Notes under the pieces: generated by a model
What the model saw: only the letters and a program-made list of their open reading frames with translations
The model's database searches: none
Told to the model about the DNA's origin: nothing
Assembly (NCBI RefSeq): GCF_964340395.1
Contig: NC_135549.1
Coordinates: 19,927,342 to 19,991,341, forward strand
DNA: 64,000 nt
Origin: Glandiceps talaboti
Lineage: Eukaryota; Hemichordata; Enteropneusta; Spengelidae
Reading direction: 5' to 3'
In this document: one piece after another, positions 39,061 through 51,996 of the stretch
Numbering within the stretch: the first letter of the stretch is position 1
How the letters are laid out: the number at the start of each line of letters is the position of its first letter
Translations under genes and position numbers: made by a program

Positions 39061-40890
39061 CATCATCGCCGTAATGTTCAGTAGGTGGACATATTGTTTT
39101 ATAATATCTACTTCATATCAGAATAGACATAGCATATATAAATAGTGTCGGCACACGCATCCAAAAGACAGTGTTTAAAAACTATATATTTATAGGACAG
39201 AATGACGTACTTTTTTTTAGAAGTTTCATATCTAGTAAGAGGGCATTGATGTTCGTTGCAAATCATTATGTTTCATTCGTTAAATAAGCATGGCGGCATA
39301 AAGCATGCATTTAAGCCAAACCTTTAGAACACATTCTATATCCTAGTTTTTATACTCTACTACTAAAGATAATTAACTTGAAGTTAAAAGCGCTTTCAGA
39401 TGAGACTATTAAAACAGGTTAAAGTTGTTTTACGAGCTTCAGCCCGATTATCTAAATGGTCATGGTAATCTAAATAAGTACACAGCAGTGGACGCTAAAG
39501 GAAATACAAGTTAAGAAGTGATCAGTGATCTATTCGATTGACCGTTACAAACGTGTCCCCTTAATAAGTGAAATTTCAAACAAGTTAGGTTCGATTAGTA
39601 CACTCATGTCGCATATATATAAAACACTAAAGGATAGGAATTCAGAGATAGTTGGACTTCATCCAAGTAGCTTCATGTGTAAAGGCTGTAAAGACAGCGG
39701 CCATCCCTTAATTTGAATACTGTAGATCTCGTATGTATACCAATTACTAGTCTTCATTTACACCATCAAATATGCAAACCATTTTTGCAAAGATCAGCAG
39801 GGCTTACCAGAGATATACAAATTAAATACTTAAGTTTTTTTTTTGCTGTGTGCATTTAAACGTCTCGCCAATGGCTTTCACCAGCGTATTTAAATATTAG
39901 TGAAAATTAAATTTATTATTTAAACTTTACGGCATGTATATGTTATTACTTGGCCTACCTTACCTTATTAAGCACAGGTTTATGACCACGTGTATAATTG
40001 TTATTGCAAATGAGTATTCCTTACTTTTCTTGACAACACAAACTTGTCTTCAAATGTTTACCATAAAGCAATTAATTTACATTTTAAGTTGTATAAATAA
40101 CACTCGCGCATGTATTTGGGTTTTAATTAGCTCATTTACATTTGTTCTTGCTACATGGCGAACAGAATCGGAGAACAGTTGATTCGGAAATAAAACTCAT
40201 TATAAAACATAAAACGCTACTCGCGATCGTATTCCCATTCTGTGCAAAACAAATATTTCCCAAAAGAATACATAGATGAGCAATGTGCCATGGTAAATGT
40301 TGAGTGAATATCAGCGTTTTTCAACATAACAAATTGACCCTAATACGCCTACTAAATGTGTTCATTTTTCTCACATCTTGTCCAACCTGCGGTATTAAGA
40401 CTTGCAATTTACGATAAAAAACTATACAATCGTTTTCGAATAATGTCGCAATCTAGTTTACACTATAATGAATTTAATAAGACTTTGTGAGCGACACGCA
40501 AGTAATTGATAATGTGGCTTGGATAAATCAGTTTCCATACCGCTGATGTATGATGATGATAGTTAAGGTACAAACGACTAATGAAGACATACAAGACAGT
40601 ATAATCACATGTAAATGTTCTTTTAAAGACGCCATTGTGTTGATCAACGATCACCTAGACATGTTTTGAACTCTTCTGCAATCAAGGAACCTGAAGTGCA
40701 AATCACTGTGAAAACGACATCACGTCTAGCTTTCAGTTAACGTGTGCAAAGTTTATTTCTTAAACACTATATCTTAATCTCTGTATAGTAACATAGATTG
40801 AATGACTGCTAATTTAGGTGACGACATATATTAGGGCATACCCAACTACTAAGTGCAAAGAAACCTGAAAGCTTTCACTCGGTGAAGATT
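39061..40890. other. no recognisable feature
   Basis: AT-rich DNA, no supported genes or repeats. Confidence 0.45.
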
Positions 40891-40894
40891 GTAT

Positions 40895-41720
40895 TTCAAA
40901 CTAATAATATATAAAAATGCAAGATTTTTTCTACACCTTGTGGACAATCAAAACGTTCAACAGACTCATATCTGCTTCTGCTATCAAGCCTTTGGGTAGT
41001 ATCATGGTGGAGATATACAGAAACCTAATGCTGAGTACTAATTTGTTTTGTGTGAGTTGGAAAGTTTTAACTTTGTTAGGGTTATTATTAAACGTTTCCT
41101 ATGTTAGTTATTTTCGCAATGGTGCATGTTTCACCGCGGTATGTAATTACCAACATCGTAGCCTTAACCGGCTAATTTTACTTTATCACTGAAAGTGTTC
41201 ACTTGTTGAATACAGTATTTGAACTGATGCAATTACGGGAAATATACGACATGTGATGTTAGTATACAGAGCCATAATACCGATTGCTGATATTGATAAT
41301 TACAGTATACATCTTATTACTTTGCTAGTATAATGGTCAAAGTTTCACAAGTCATTTATCATTTGGAAGAGGGCTAATTTTACCCTGTTACGCAATTACC
41401 ATCTTCTTCACTTACAATGTGGGCAATGTCGCCTTTTATGCTTAAAATTATTTATTTTTCGAAAACGATATTTCAAACTAATATTACAGGAAATATATAA
41501 GATGATCTATACCCGTGATCAGCCACTTGATCTGAAATTTCGATAATCGTATATACCTTTACAGTCCCTTAGCAAGTTGCATAACTTAGATATTTGGAGA
41601 CTTTATACTAATTGACATATTTCGATAACTGCTATTGACATGTGCTTACTTTGGTAGGGATGGTTAAAGTTTCACAATGTGTTTATATCGGGAGGAGCAT
41701 GATTGTGTATAATGCCTAAA
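40895..41720. repeat. possible degenerate ~300-bp tandem triplication
   Basis: Similar word sets recur three times: an ACTAATAATAT/GGGAAATATA word near 40899, 41230 and 41476, and an ACTTTG-TAG...GTTTCAC block near 41070-41135, 41320-41350 and 41650-41680. Spacing is irregular and identity low, so this is tentative. The open frame at 40917-41192 lies in the first unit and is not kept in the others. Confidence 0.35.
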
Positions 41721-43615
41721 TCGTTGACATATATACTCTCGTGTTACTTTAACTAAATGTATTTAGTTATAGGATATCTGAAAAACACTGCTAGCATTCT
41801 AAGCTCAGCTGTGGTAACTTTAGTGAACAATGTACACATACAATTAATCATTTAGTGGGGAAAAATATACCTCCCTCAGATATGCTCGAAGAGTTTAATG
41901 ACCGTCCACGATAACTATGTTAATCACCATATCCAGTTACATACCAAATCAAACCATTAGCTCTAGTTAGCCCAGTGACATTTGAAAAGGCATATACTGG
42001 TTTCATTTAAAGAGCGAATATTTGATTATATATACACAATTTAGATTCACTGCATCAGTGTAAATGGGTTTTAATATAGCAAAGCCCGGAAGAAATAAGT
42101 GACATCAGTGCCAAAACTTTCAATCTGACAGTAGTGATACGTACACAAGGGATGAACCATTCACATTTTAACTTAAAGCATAATGAAATCAAATAAAAGT
42201 TTGAATGGACGGTTTTAAAACTACAGTTACATGACTTATAATTCTCATATACTGCCATATTGTTTATTAATGTTTGACCTTCAAATGTTCGTATTAATAC
42301 ATGTGTTGTATTAGTAAAGCAAAGTAGCCATGCAGTATAGACCATAGAATGCTTCACTGAAAACAAATTGATAACTGAACTAATTCTAATTTTAAGCAAA
42401 CATTATTCATTATTCCGAATTCCTTCAAAACGTCCCAAAATTAATATCTCCTCATTAATTACCAATGTTTATTCCTCGATGACTTACAGCCACATAGCAT
42501 TTTTTATTAAAATTGCAACATTTAATGGAGCGTGGTGATAAAACATAAACAATTTTAATGCTTCATGCACTATTTCAGTAACACATTTTGAACAAAGAAC
42601 ATTCATTGACGCAGGCGATGTTTAATTATCCCACTACTTGTTAAATGTTACACATATGAATGAGAAAGGATAATCACTCCAGAAAGTATTATATGTCTTT
42701 ATAAGCACAAATCCTCTTTACACTTTTTGTATTCCCTGTGTACTTTTATCCCATCTGTCATGAAACCTAACACAGTGTTGTGAAAAAAAAGATAATAACA
42801 TCTGCCCGAATAAATACTCATCTGAAGTTGAATACCTATCGATCTTGTGTTGGAATTGTTCCATCACTGTCTCGAATAAGCAAGAGGAGGGAAATGGCAC
42901 TGGCCACCTCTCAATGGCGATGTAAATATGTTATCGTTAACTTTGTAGTATGAAAATATTGAAGATTACAGTCTTTGTCCTTCGTTTAACCTTGCAAACC
43001 TATTAAATGCATCCATCAATTCATTCATAGACATTTATGAGTCTATGAAGGGCTGTAATATTTTATAGTAATGATACCATTCTGCACTTTGACCAGTTTC
43101 CTATAAGCGTTTACGTTAATGGTACTGCCATATTATGTGCAAATCAACATTCTATATGCCTCTGGTATCTGCGCGCGTTCATTGGAGATGTCCTCACACA
43201 GATCGAAACCTCATCTACTATGTCTATTATAGTTTCATTGAAACACATATAATATAATGACATGACCCAAAATGGCAACCAGCAGGCTCTGTCACTCAAA
43301 GTGCTCGGTACATTACTTTACGAAAATAAAAAAATGACGTAATTTTCATTATAATTTTCAGAAAGTACTTAATAGACTGTAGTATTCCATTACTTAAATA
43401 TTGGTACGTGTAATTAGAGTAACCGATGCCATAACATATTATTGTCCCAAATATTATCAATACACTGACCTTGTAAATCTCATTACACTACGATACATTG
43501 CCCAATTATACTAATTGAACATTGGAATATGAACATGTAACACGGTGCATGGTTTCACATAAAGATATGTTTATGGGACTGAGTTATGACCACAAATTCC
43601 CAGTTTCATTCCGTT
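41721..43615. other. no recognisable feature
   Basis: AT-rich DNA; the minus-strand frame 42055-42399 has no recognisable domain. Confidence 0.45.
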
Positions 43616-43745
43616 ACACAAATACATTGTCTATAATAATAATCTTTATTCGTCCAAATAAATTCAGACATTTGTAGAACGGTCACCACAAGAGCATCGC
43701 CCTAGTGCACGGGAAAACCAGCGTTGTTCGGCATTTACTTTCATA
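43616..43745 (-). mobile_element. possible 3' end of a LINE
   Basis: On the minus strand, a moderately GC-rich stretch ends GGACGAATAAAG followed by ATTATTATTAT. An AATAAA signal directly followed by an (ATT)n terminal repeat is typical of CR1/L2-type LINE 3' ends. No coding part is retained. Confidence 0.4.
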
Positions 43746-46210
43746 TAAATAATAGAACAAGATACTCCTATTTTATAATGAAGTTATAACATGGTGTTGC
43801 TATAACAATACTGAATTCATCGAGAGGTCAATTACTTTCAAAATAATCAATTAGACGTGCGTATAAATTACGACTTATTAGGGTTTTTTTAATGGTTAGG
43901 AACAATGTACAATTGTATTGTCAGAGTGACAGGCGAGCGACTGCATTGTACTGTGCGTGATGGATTAGTGGAGATATGGTCAAAGAATGTAAACTTTAAT
44001 TGCATCATTGTCAGGGATGACATATTAACTGAAAACTCATCCCAAGCTGTACTGTCGATGCAACAGTAAACTTAATCGCAGAAGCTGAAATACCTGAGGT
44101 AGATAAAAAAAGGTTTTGACAAAGCAAACATTCCAAAAGATAATGGAATCTTAATGATCCCAACGCATACATACTGCAATGCTTATATGCTTCCCTGGGG
44201 TTAATGTTAAGATAGGAAAACAATATTTACCTGCCAAACACTTGTCATTGATGAATAATCATCTCGCCAAGGGAAACAATACACTGTTATCTTTGAACCA
44301 TAGTCTCAGAAGGTCGTGTATTCAATATTTATGATATCTTGGAGTGCTAACTTTCTTTTGGATTTGTATTATTTTGCCCTCTTTCACTCCTCTTTACCGA
44401 CCTTTCCTGACTAATGAAATGTTTTGATGGAGAAAGGTCATATTTACTGCTCTTTTCAGGCGATAGGCTGCAACAAGATATACTTATTAGTGTGACATTT
44501 TCGCATACGATTTACTCATTGCACTTGCACATTATTTGCGTACTACCCAAGTCAAACATGTATTCAGGGAGTCCTTTCACGTTGAGAATAGTATTTCACA
44601 AATCGTAGTCCACCTTGAACCATTATCTGCCACAAATACATCGAATATGATGGCATTGCAGTAATGCTGCCTAATTAGAAATGTAGTTGACCTTTTAGAG
44701 CTTATATATTTATATATATTATTATAATAGTACGTTTTTGAACAAATTAGATATGTATGTACCTGGTTGGAATCATGCTAATAGCAAATCATAGTTAAAT
44801 ATATCTCGGCTGTAGAATTTGCCAAATGTATTTTGAAATGCTCCAAAATTCATATTACTCCTCCTCCCACAAGAAAACAATCAAAACTAATTATAATCGC
44901 ACAACATGTGTAATACTCATAGTATGACAACCCATGCTTGTCTTACAACTTGACTGGAACGCAATTTATATTGATGACAAATTTGTAGATTCTAATTATA
45001 TAAGTGGAAACTACATAATAGATCAGTTTGTCTAAAAATATGGTCGATAGAGAATCTGTATAATAATATTGGAGTGTCACATGACATTTCCAAAATGAGT
45101 AACAGCAATCAGAAAGAGAAATCTCTCGTTTTCGAAAAAACACTTTCCTAGAATATCAGTATGTAATTCTGTAAGATGCCCTCATATCAGTGACTGACTT
45201 TCAATATGTAATGTTGATAAGTCAGTTTATACACTCTGTCCCGGTAGGTCTTAACGTAAACAAAGAGTTTTTTTCCGCAAAGTTTGTTGTAATTCGTGTT
45301 TCAAACTCATGAGCAGAGTAAATTAAACTAGTCAGTAGTATGGAAAGTTCGATAGGCAAACACATCCACTGCAGTCTCAAAGTCAGAAATCCGCTTCAAC
45401 CCATGAACAACAAAAAGAAGCGTACATCAATAAATCCGATGACTGACCGCATCATGTGCCACATGTAATACACTGGTAATATGTAAATTTGCTTTACCTT
45501 AAGGTGATTTTTATCACGTTATCCATCCATGTTACTACCTTCATTATGTTACATGAACCATGTCAGCTCGATGGTCAGACAAATCACGCAACCGATTTGT
45601 TCCCTAGCGACAGGAATTACAATAATTGGGAAATAATAGGCATATCAAATTCTTAATAGGTATCAATCGTTGCCGACAAAACAATTTGTAAGTTGGCCAA
45701 CCACGCGTATAATTCTTATTTCACGTTTTTTTAAAAAACGAAACAATCAAAGATCTCCTTCACGTGGCGTTGAATCCATAGAAAGCAATTTCAAAGTGAC
45801 ATAATTGATATAGCTAAGCCGTGCACGAGGGTTTAATGAAATCAGGAAATCTATCTGAAAGATGATTTTGTTCTGTAATGTATTTATAGGGTGCCACGGA
45901 ATGTGTTAAGAAAACGTACTATTAAAATAAATGGGATAGGCACATTTTGAAATGGCTCACGTTTTCAATTGACTAAGCTATAATTGCAACTTTATGATGT
46001 ATTGATGTTTAACAACCTAGGATACAACTAAACAGAAACACCCTGTACATAATCTTAGTGTAAGCCTGCTGTGTAAAGGTTATCAATTATTTTCTGCCTG
46101 TTAAAAAGGTACACGTAAATGACTGCTTATAAAGCAAATCACGTTATCATATATAATTACGCCACGTCAAAGAAATATTGAAAATGGTGAGGTCTTTGTT
46201 TACAAATATT
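43746..46210. other. no recognisable feature
   Basis: AT-rich DNA with unsupported short frames only. Confidence 0.45.
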
Positions 46211-46212
46211 TA

Positions 46213-46215
<3 letters not shown>

Positions 46216-46268
<53 letters not shown>

Positions 46269-46340
46269 TTTAGATTTGTCTTTTTGTGTCTTTTGTGTAA
46301 TCTTTAGTGTATGAGCTGGTTTTCAAAAGAAATCATGATG

Positions 46341-46418
<78 letters not shown>

Positions 46419-46440
46419 ATTTATAAATATATATATATAT
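46216..46440. repeat. two (TA)n tracts, a (GT)n tract and an enclosed unique island
   Basis: TA runs at about 46216-46265 and 46345-46396, then GT steps to about 46418 and a short TA run to 46440. A unique island of about 80 bases (46266-46344) lies between the TA tracts. Confidence 0.95.
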
Positions 46441-46652
46441 TCACTCGTTTTATTACATATTGTGCTCAAAGCATTATTGTTTTTTAAAATACAGCCTATA
46501 TACGTCCTGTATACGTCAAAATAACTGTCGAACGACTGTAATGATAACTGAAGTTTAAACTATATGGAAGTTTGATAAATGTTCACATACATTGCAACTG
46601 TACACGATGTTCTAAAGTTTTTTTTTTGTTTTTTTTTTAGTCTGTATAGTAT

Positions 46653-46658
46653 TTTATT
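46653..46658 (-). terminator. LINE poly(A) signal
   Basis: AATAAA on the minus strand, 15 bases before the A-rich tail that ends the element. Confidence 0.85.
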
Positions 46659-46966
46659 TGCCACAAACTCAAAATCATATCAACATAACAAGAGAGAAAG
46701 TAAAAACAACAGTGGAATAAATATTACACATAAACTGATGGATGAATACAGAGTTTATGGCTGGACCACAAAAATAGTTTGAAACAAACTAGTCAAGTTT
46801 GTGGCCCATACTACAATTGATTAAACAAAATAATCAAAGCAAAAACAACAACAAATTTGAAATTAAAACAAAAACAAACAAAAAACATACAAAACAAAAC
46901 GCGTTCTCATCAAAAAAAAAATATAACAAATGGCATTAAATGCAATGTAAGGTAGAAAAAGCTGAA

Positions 46967-49820
46967 TTAATTTTGTAACAAATACTGTTTTAACTGAGAT
47001 TTAAAAGTAGTCCTGGATTGTATTTTTTTCAATTCTTCAGGTAAGGAGTTCCAATGTTTTGCAGCTGCATACTGGAAATTGTGTTGCGTCAAAGTAAGAT
47101 TTACTTTTGGAATGTAAAAGTTATCTCTCGTTGTATTCCGAGTGTGATACGTATTTGGTGGTGTGTTGAAATAGTCGTTAACTGTTTGCGGGAAGTGACC
47201 GGCCCTCAAATCAAAAATAAATAAAGAAGTATTAAATTTGCATTGCTGGTGGACATTTAGAATTCCTAGTTGCTGAAAAAGAGGGGAGGAGGGAGCATCA
47301 ATATTTGAAAAAGTTATAAAGCGAATAACTTTCTTTTGAAAGTTTAAGATAGGCTTGAGAAATGTATTGTATGTATTGCCCCATATCTCTATACAATATG
47401 AGATATGGGGCAAGATCATAGAGTTATACAGCAGAAGAAGAGTAGATTTAGGTACGTAATAGCGAATTTTGGAAATTATGCCAATAATTGGAGAAATTGC
47501 TTTCCTAACTTTTTCAATGTGTGATGTCCAAAGCATATTTTGATCTAAACACACGCCAAGATAATTGGTTGACGTTACTTGTGAAATTTGTGAGCGATTG
47601 ATGCCCAGACTTCCCTCCGTTTTCACCAATCTTTGCGAAGTCTTAATAATCATGAAATTAGTTTTTTCTACATTGATAGTGAGCCTATTGGCGTCGCACC
47701 AGTCACAGACTTTCCTGAAGTCGAAATGGAGTTGATCAAGCTGAATTATATTTGAGGGATTGTTGATAAATTGAAACAAGTTTGTGTCGTCGGCAAATAA
47801 TCGAAATTCAAATGCATCAGTAGCGTTCACAATATCATTGATGTAAATCAGAAAGAGAAGGGGGCCTAAAATTGAGCCTTGTGGTACTCCACATTGTATT
47901 TCGCTATATGGCGAGGTAACATTATTTATACAGACACACTGCTTACGCTGGGAGAGATAACTTTTAAACCAAAGTAAAGGCAAGCCTCTGACACCATAGT
48001 GACTCAGTTTCTGTAGAAGAATACTATGGTCTATTGTGTCAAAGGCTTTCCGCAAATCAATGAAAATACCACATGTCAGATAACCATTGTCCAGCTTATT
48101 AGCAATACCAGTGATCAGGTCAACCAGGGCAAGCTTAGTACTGTGTTTTTTTCCTGAAACCAAACTGAGTTTTGATGCGGATGTTGTATTTTTCAAGATA
48201 TTTAACAAGTTGATGATTGACAATAGATTCAAACACTTTACTGATTACGGGCAAAATTGAAATGGGGCGATAATTGCCAACATCGCATGGCGAACCTTTT
48301 TTATAAATAGGTATTACCTTGGCAATCTTAAGTAGACTTTGAAAAATACCATTGTTGAGAGAACAGTTAATTATATGTGTGAGAGGGCATGCAATAAAGT
48401 GAGCAGCGTGTATAACTAAGAGGGGATTAATTGTGTCCTGACCGGTAGCTTTGCGGGGATCAAGCTTGAATATTTCTCCAAGGACGTCTTCTTCAGACAC
48501 GGGGTGAAAGAAAAAGGAGTTGAAGTAGTTCCCATCCAGGTATTGTCTAAAGTCTTTGTTGCTTGTAATCTTTTGAGCAAGATTGGGCCCAATACCAGTG
48601 AAATAATTATTGAATTCTTGAGCAATATCTCTTGTATCTGTTAAGCATGTGTTTCCAGGGTTGTTTGTAGTTAATTTATCGGGAGTACATTTGGTATGTG
48701 TTTAGTTCAACATTTCTTTAATAATAAGCCAAGTTTTGTTGGTGTTGCCAGAGGCATTTGAAATTTTATTGGTGTAGTAGTTTTTCTTAGCCAACCTAAG
48801 GAGCTTCGTCAATGTATTCCTGTATCTAGTATACTTATTTTTAATTTGGTTATTCCTTGGGTGATTTTTCATTTTCGAGAAAAGTTTATGTTTTGTATGT
48901 ATGGATGTAAATAAGCCCTTTGTGATCCAGGGTCTTTTAATTGACTTTTGTGTTCTTGTAAATGTTTTTATTCGAAGATGTCTTCTGATAACAGTATGAA
49001 ATAAATCATTAAAAATATTGTATGCTTCAGACGGATCTTCGCACATGTGGACTGATTGCCAGGATACATTGCTTAGGTCAGCTAAGAAGGCCTCTTTGTT
49101 GTAATTCCTGAAATCGTAGGTGTGTGTTTTGGTACCGTTTTCAAAAACGTGATGCAGACTTTTAATAATGCCGAAAATTGGATAGTGGTCTGAAATGTCT
49201 GTTTCAATTGTACCGGACTCAATAAAGTGGTCAGTAATATTTGTCACCAGGTGATCTATTACCGTGTGTGAGGTGTTAGTAACTCTGGTAGGGGTGTTAA
49301 TTAATTGTGTCATATTGTATGTATTCAGGAGAGTATTGTAATGAGTAACGGGTGGGCTATCTAAAGATGTGTCAATATTCATATCGCCAAGGAGAATACA
49401 ATCACGCCCGTTCACTGACACCTGATCAAGGCATGCTTCTAAACTGTCAATGAATTCATTAAAAGGTGTGTTGGGTCTACATGTGTTAATGCGAGAGAAG
49501 GACAACGAGTTGTGAAAATACAGAGCGACTCCACCACCTTGTGAGGCTTCACGATTACAAGTAACGAAAGTATAGGAAGGCAAATCAAAAAGACAGCAAT
49601 TTGAATCGGGATGTAACCATGTTTCCGTTAGAGCTATAAAAAGAAAATTTTGATCTAACATGCTTAGAAAGTTAACAAAGCTATCAAAGTTTTTTGTAAG
49701 GGATCTGACATTGCAATGTAGGAAAGAACATGAACTGTTTAAAAGATTTCTATCAGAATTGAACTGGTTGACTGTGCAAGACTTGCAGCTGTATTTGACT
49801 ATGACTTCTTCGTTCATCAT
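46967..49820 (-). pseudogene. LINE ORF2: APE-type endonuclease and reverse transcriptase, two disabling lesions
   Basis: ORF2 copies the element's RNA at a nicked target. The first part (49820-48702, 372 codons) has endonuclease motifs HCNVRSL, LTETWL, GDMNID and SDHYPI. After an in-frame TAA (48702-48704) the same frame resumes: QEFNNYFTGIGPNLA, then IPIYKKGS..VGNYRPIS, up to QFGFRKK. A seven-T run on the plus strand (48146-48152) adds one base and shifts the frame; the other frame continues HSTKLALVDL. It contains reverse-transcriptase motif A (FIDLRKAFDTIDH), B (GVPQGSILGPLLFLIYINDI), C (FADD) and the C-terminal KHWNSLPEELKKI. Between SLSFSRI and CRPNTPFNEF the endonuclease lacks about 25-30 residues that normally hold the FIEI...IYRPPN strands. 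The joined length is roughly 950 residues, normal for the group apart from that gap. Confidence 0.93.
48146..48152 (-). other. frameshift site in LINE ORF2
   Basis: Seven A in the coding sense. With six, FGFRKK would run directly into HSTKLALVDL, the expected reverse-transcriptase sequence. The extra base instead gives RKKTQY and a stop. Confidence 0.85.
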
Positions 49821-49949
49821 GAAATGGCTGACATACTTAGAGAATAAGTAATCGAAAAATAGTTACCCAATACTTTGAATATCTTCAATGAGACAAGTCT
49901 GATGATATTGTATTCAATAAAGAAATACATGTAATACTAGTATATTTAG

Positions 49950-50200
49950 TTAGACGATACGATCGAGATCTCTTACAGTTGCTACGATGATTGCTGGGTC
50001 GCCGACATTTTTCCGCACGTAGATTTTGCCATTGTGCGTCCAAATAAATTTCCAGTGTTTTTCGTTGCGTAGCCGGGTGAAAACCATACTATCAAAATTA
50101 TTACATGAACATATATCAGATTTAAACTGAACGCCTTCAGTAAGTGCAAAGTCTTTACATTTTCCTCCACAGTTCCTCCACACAATAATTATTGGAAAGC
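49950..50200 (-). pseudogene. LINE ORF1 C-terminal remnant
   Basis: The minus-strand frame ends KHWKFIWTHNGKIYVRKN.....VRDLDRIV and a stop at 49950. The WKFIWTKNGKI-VRK pattern is the one seen in the C-terminal domain shared by ORF1 of CR1-type LINEs and baculovirus FP-type proteins, thought to act in nucleic-acid binding. Only about 80 codons remain because the element is 5'-truncated; the apparent start at 50210 is probably host or neighbouring-repeat sequence. Its position directly upstream of ORF2 in the same orientation supports the assignment. Confidence 0.65.
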
Positions 50201-50204
50201 AGCA

Positions 50205-50427
50205 GACCATATTTGATTAGGTATGTTTGAAATATCTACCAATTTTCATTGAATTTGAATAGTGCATTTCTGAGATATAGCCTAATTACTGCAAATCGTC
50301 AATTAGGGAAATGAGTCATTAAAACTAAAAGCTACATCACCAAGCTTCTCAGAACATATGCGATTAGTTATGTTTGAAGTATGCATGAAATTATATTGCA
50401 TTAATAATGCAAATATTCAATGATGAC

Positions 50428-50486
<59 letters not shown>

Positions 50487-50560
50487 CACACACAGAAAGA
50501 CACAGACGCAGACTTTCATCACTAAATTATAACCTTCCCTTAAGGAAGGTTTAAATTTAT
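50205..50560 (+). repeat. diverged copy of the TATAGCCTAATTA repeat family
   Basis: CATATTTGATTAGG..., then GATATAGCCTAATTAC near 50273, AAATGAGTCATTAAAA near 50309, CATCACCAAGCTT near 50335, a (GACA)n array at 50428-50484, and CTTCCCTTAAGGAAGG near 50534 follow the same order as the elements at 59540-60245. There the tandem units end in CACACACAAACATACACACA and CTTCCTTACGGAAGG. It abuts the 5' end of the LINE. Confidence 0.72.
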
Positions 50561-51814
50561 GGGGCTTGTTATGAAAAGAAAACAAAAACGGCCCTAACAT
50601 AGACATTTACATTTCTCCTTACATGTTCTCCTTACGATGGGCAGATTATATTATTATAGATGGTCCTCATGCGCAAACTCATATTGTTGGGGGAGTAATT
50701 TATCATGTTGTTCAAACATTTTGTTAATGAATGCTAATCATATAATTATAGTCTTGAAATAAAGTTATTGTTACATGGACATTACTCAAGTTAGCAACCC
50801 TCTTGATGGGTTGGTTTTTAAGACATAAAGACAGACGATCAGAGCAAGATTTTGCTGTCAACAAACGACACCCTTAAGCTTCCTTGGGCATTAACACTTA
50901 TTTTGGTGAAGTGTAACATGGGTAAATGTTTATGTCAAATTAGCGTCGTGTAAGTATTTCATTGTCGGGCATTGAGATGCTTATCAACAGAGATAGACAG
51001 TAGTTTATGAAGTGTGAACAAGTTCGAAACGGTTATTTATACATTAATTGAAGCATAATTTTTGTGATAACGTGAATGTCTATATGTCACTCAGTAGATG
51101 TATGAATATAAGTCAAGCTTTGAATACTTGCTTGTATAGGTGTTGAATGAAAAATATTCTTATCGTCATCTATCAGAAATTCAACCCAACAATGTAACGA
51201 AAAGGATGCAGGCAATTTGTTTGAAGTTTAGCGACGTTCGTGACTTTTCACAAGCATTATAATCAGACAGTCCTGTTTGACGTCACATGAGTATCCTGCT
51301 TTGATTTTGTAAGCGTACATCTCTTTTACGCGTTTATGTGTGAAAGCTTCTGCTTGAGGACAATATCAGTTTGCGTTTTGTTGTTTGATACGGAGTTTTC
51401 AAATCCCCTTCTTTCGGCAACATCTTAAGAATCACATTACAAGACTCCATTCACTGCATGTTAAAAGCAACATGTGATATCCACGAACGTATTATTATAA
51501 TGGTTGTTTCTGTCTCAGAACGATGTAGCGAGCGAGTAAAAGGGTTGACAATTATTAAGACGTTGGCTATTCACTACAATTCTTTTTAATGAGAAAATAA
51601 AATAGCTATTAAGATTCAAAATAGTAATTGACTTATATTGATGATGTATCCATTGTATGCCTCGGTAGTGGTGTATTGTTGTGTGAATGCATTTGTTGGA
51701 TTATTTATTTATGGGATCAATATTATATATAATTAAACATATATATGAATTTCATAATATTCATAGTTGTCATTGAGATTGTTGACGGTATGAGCTTTGG
51801 AAGATATACACATT

Positions 51815-51815
<1 letters not shown>
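50561..51815. other. no recognisable feature
   Basis: AT-rich DNA without supported features. Confidence 0.45.

Positions 51816-51818
<3 letters not shown>

Positions 51819-51902
<84 letters not shown>
51819..51902. repeat. (TA)n microsatellite
   Basis: Uninterrupted TA run of about 80 bases. Confidence 0.97.
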
Positions 51903-51905
<3 letters not shown>

Positions 51906-51996
51906 GTATATAAACTCACTATATGTAAAGTGTCTATGTCGGAGAAAACAGAGCTCAATACATATGTATGTAAAGCGGTATAAATAACACGATATT

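Larger units (their letters stand above)
46618..50205 (-). mobile_element. 5'-truncated non-LTR retrotransposon (CR1/L2/Jockey superfamily LINE)
   Basis: The minus-strand element retains, from 5' to 3', the end of ORF1 (to 49950), a 129-bp spacer, ORF2 (49820-46967), a ~330-bp 3' UTR rich in U and UUUUG words, an AATAAA signal (complement of 46653-46658) and a poly(A) tail (complement of 46618-46638, one interruption). The 5' end is near 50185-50205, where a different repeat family begins. No target-site duplication was found on comparing 46600-46617 with the sequence just above 50205. An ORF2 with only one stop and one frameshift marks it as the youngest transposon copy in the window. A poly(A) tail is notable, because many CR1/L2 elements end in short tandem repeats. 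Confidence 0.93.

Noticed and set aside
42055-42399. Minus-strand frame of 114 residues
   Set aside because: No recognisable motif, no splice or poly(A) context; chance frames of this size are expected in 64 kb of AT-rich DNA.
48416-48625. Separate small minus-strand frame inside the LINE
   Set aside because: It is an alternate phase of ORF2; the true ORF2 phase across the same bases gives the conserved QEFNNYF...VSEEDV sequence.
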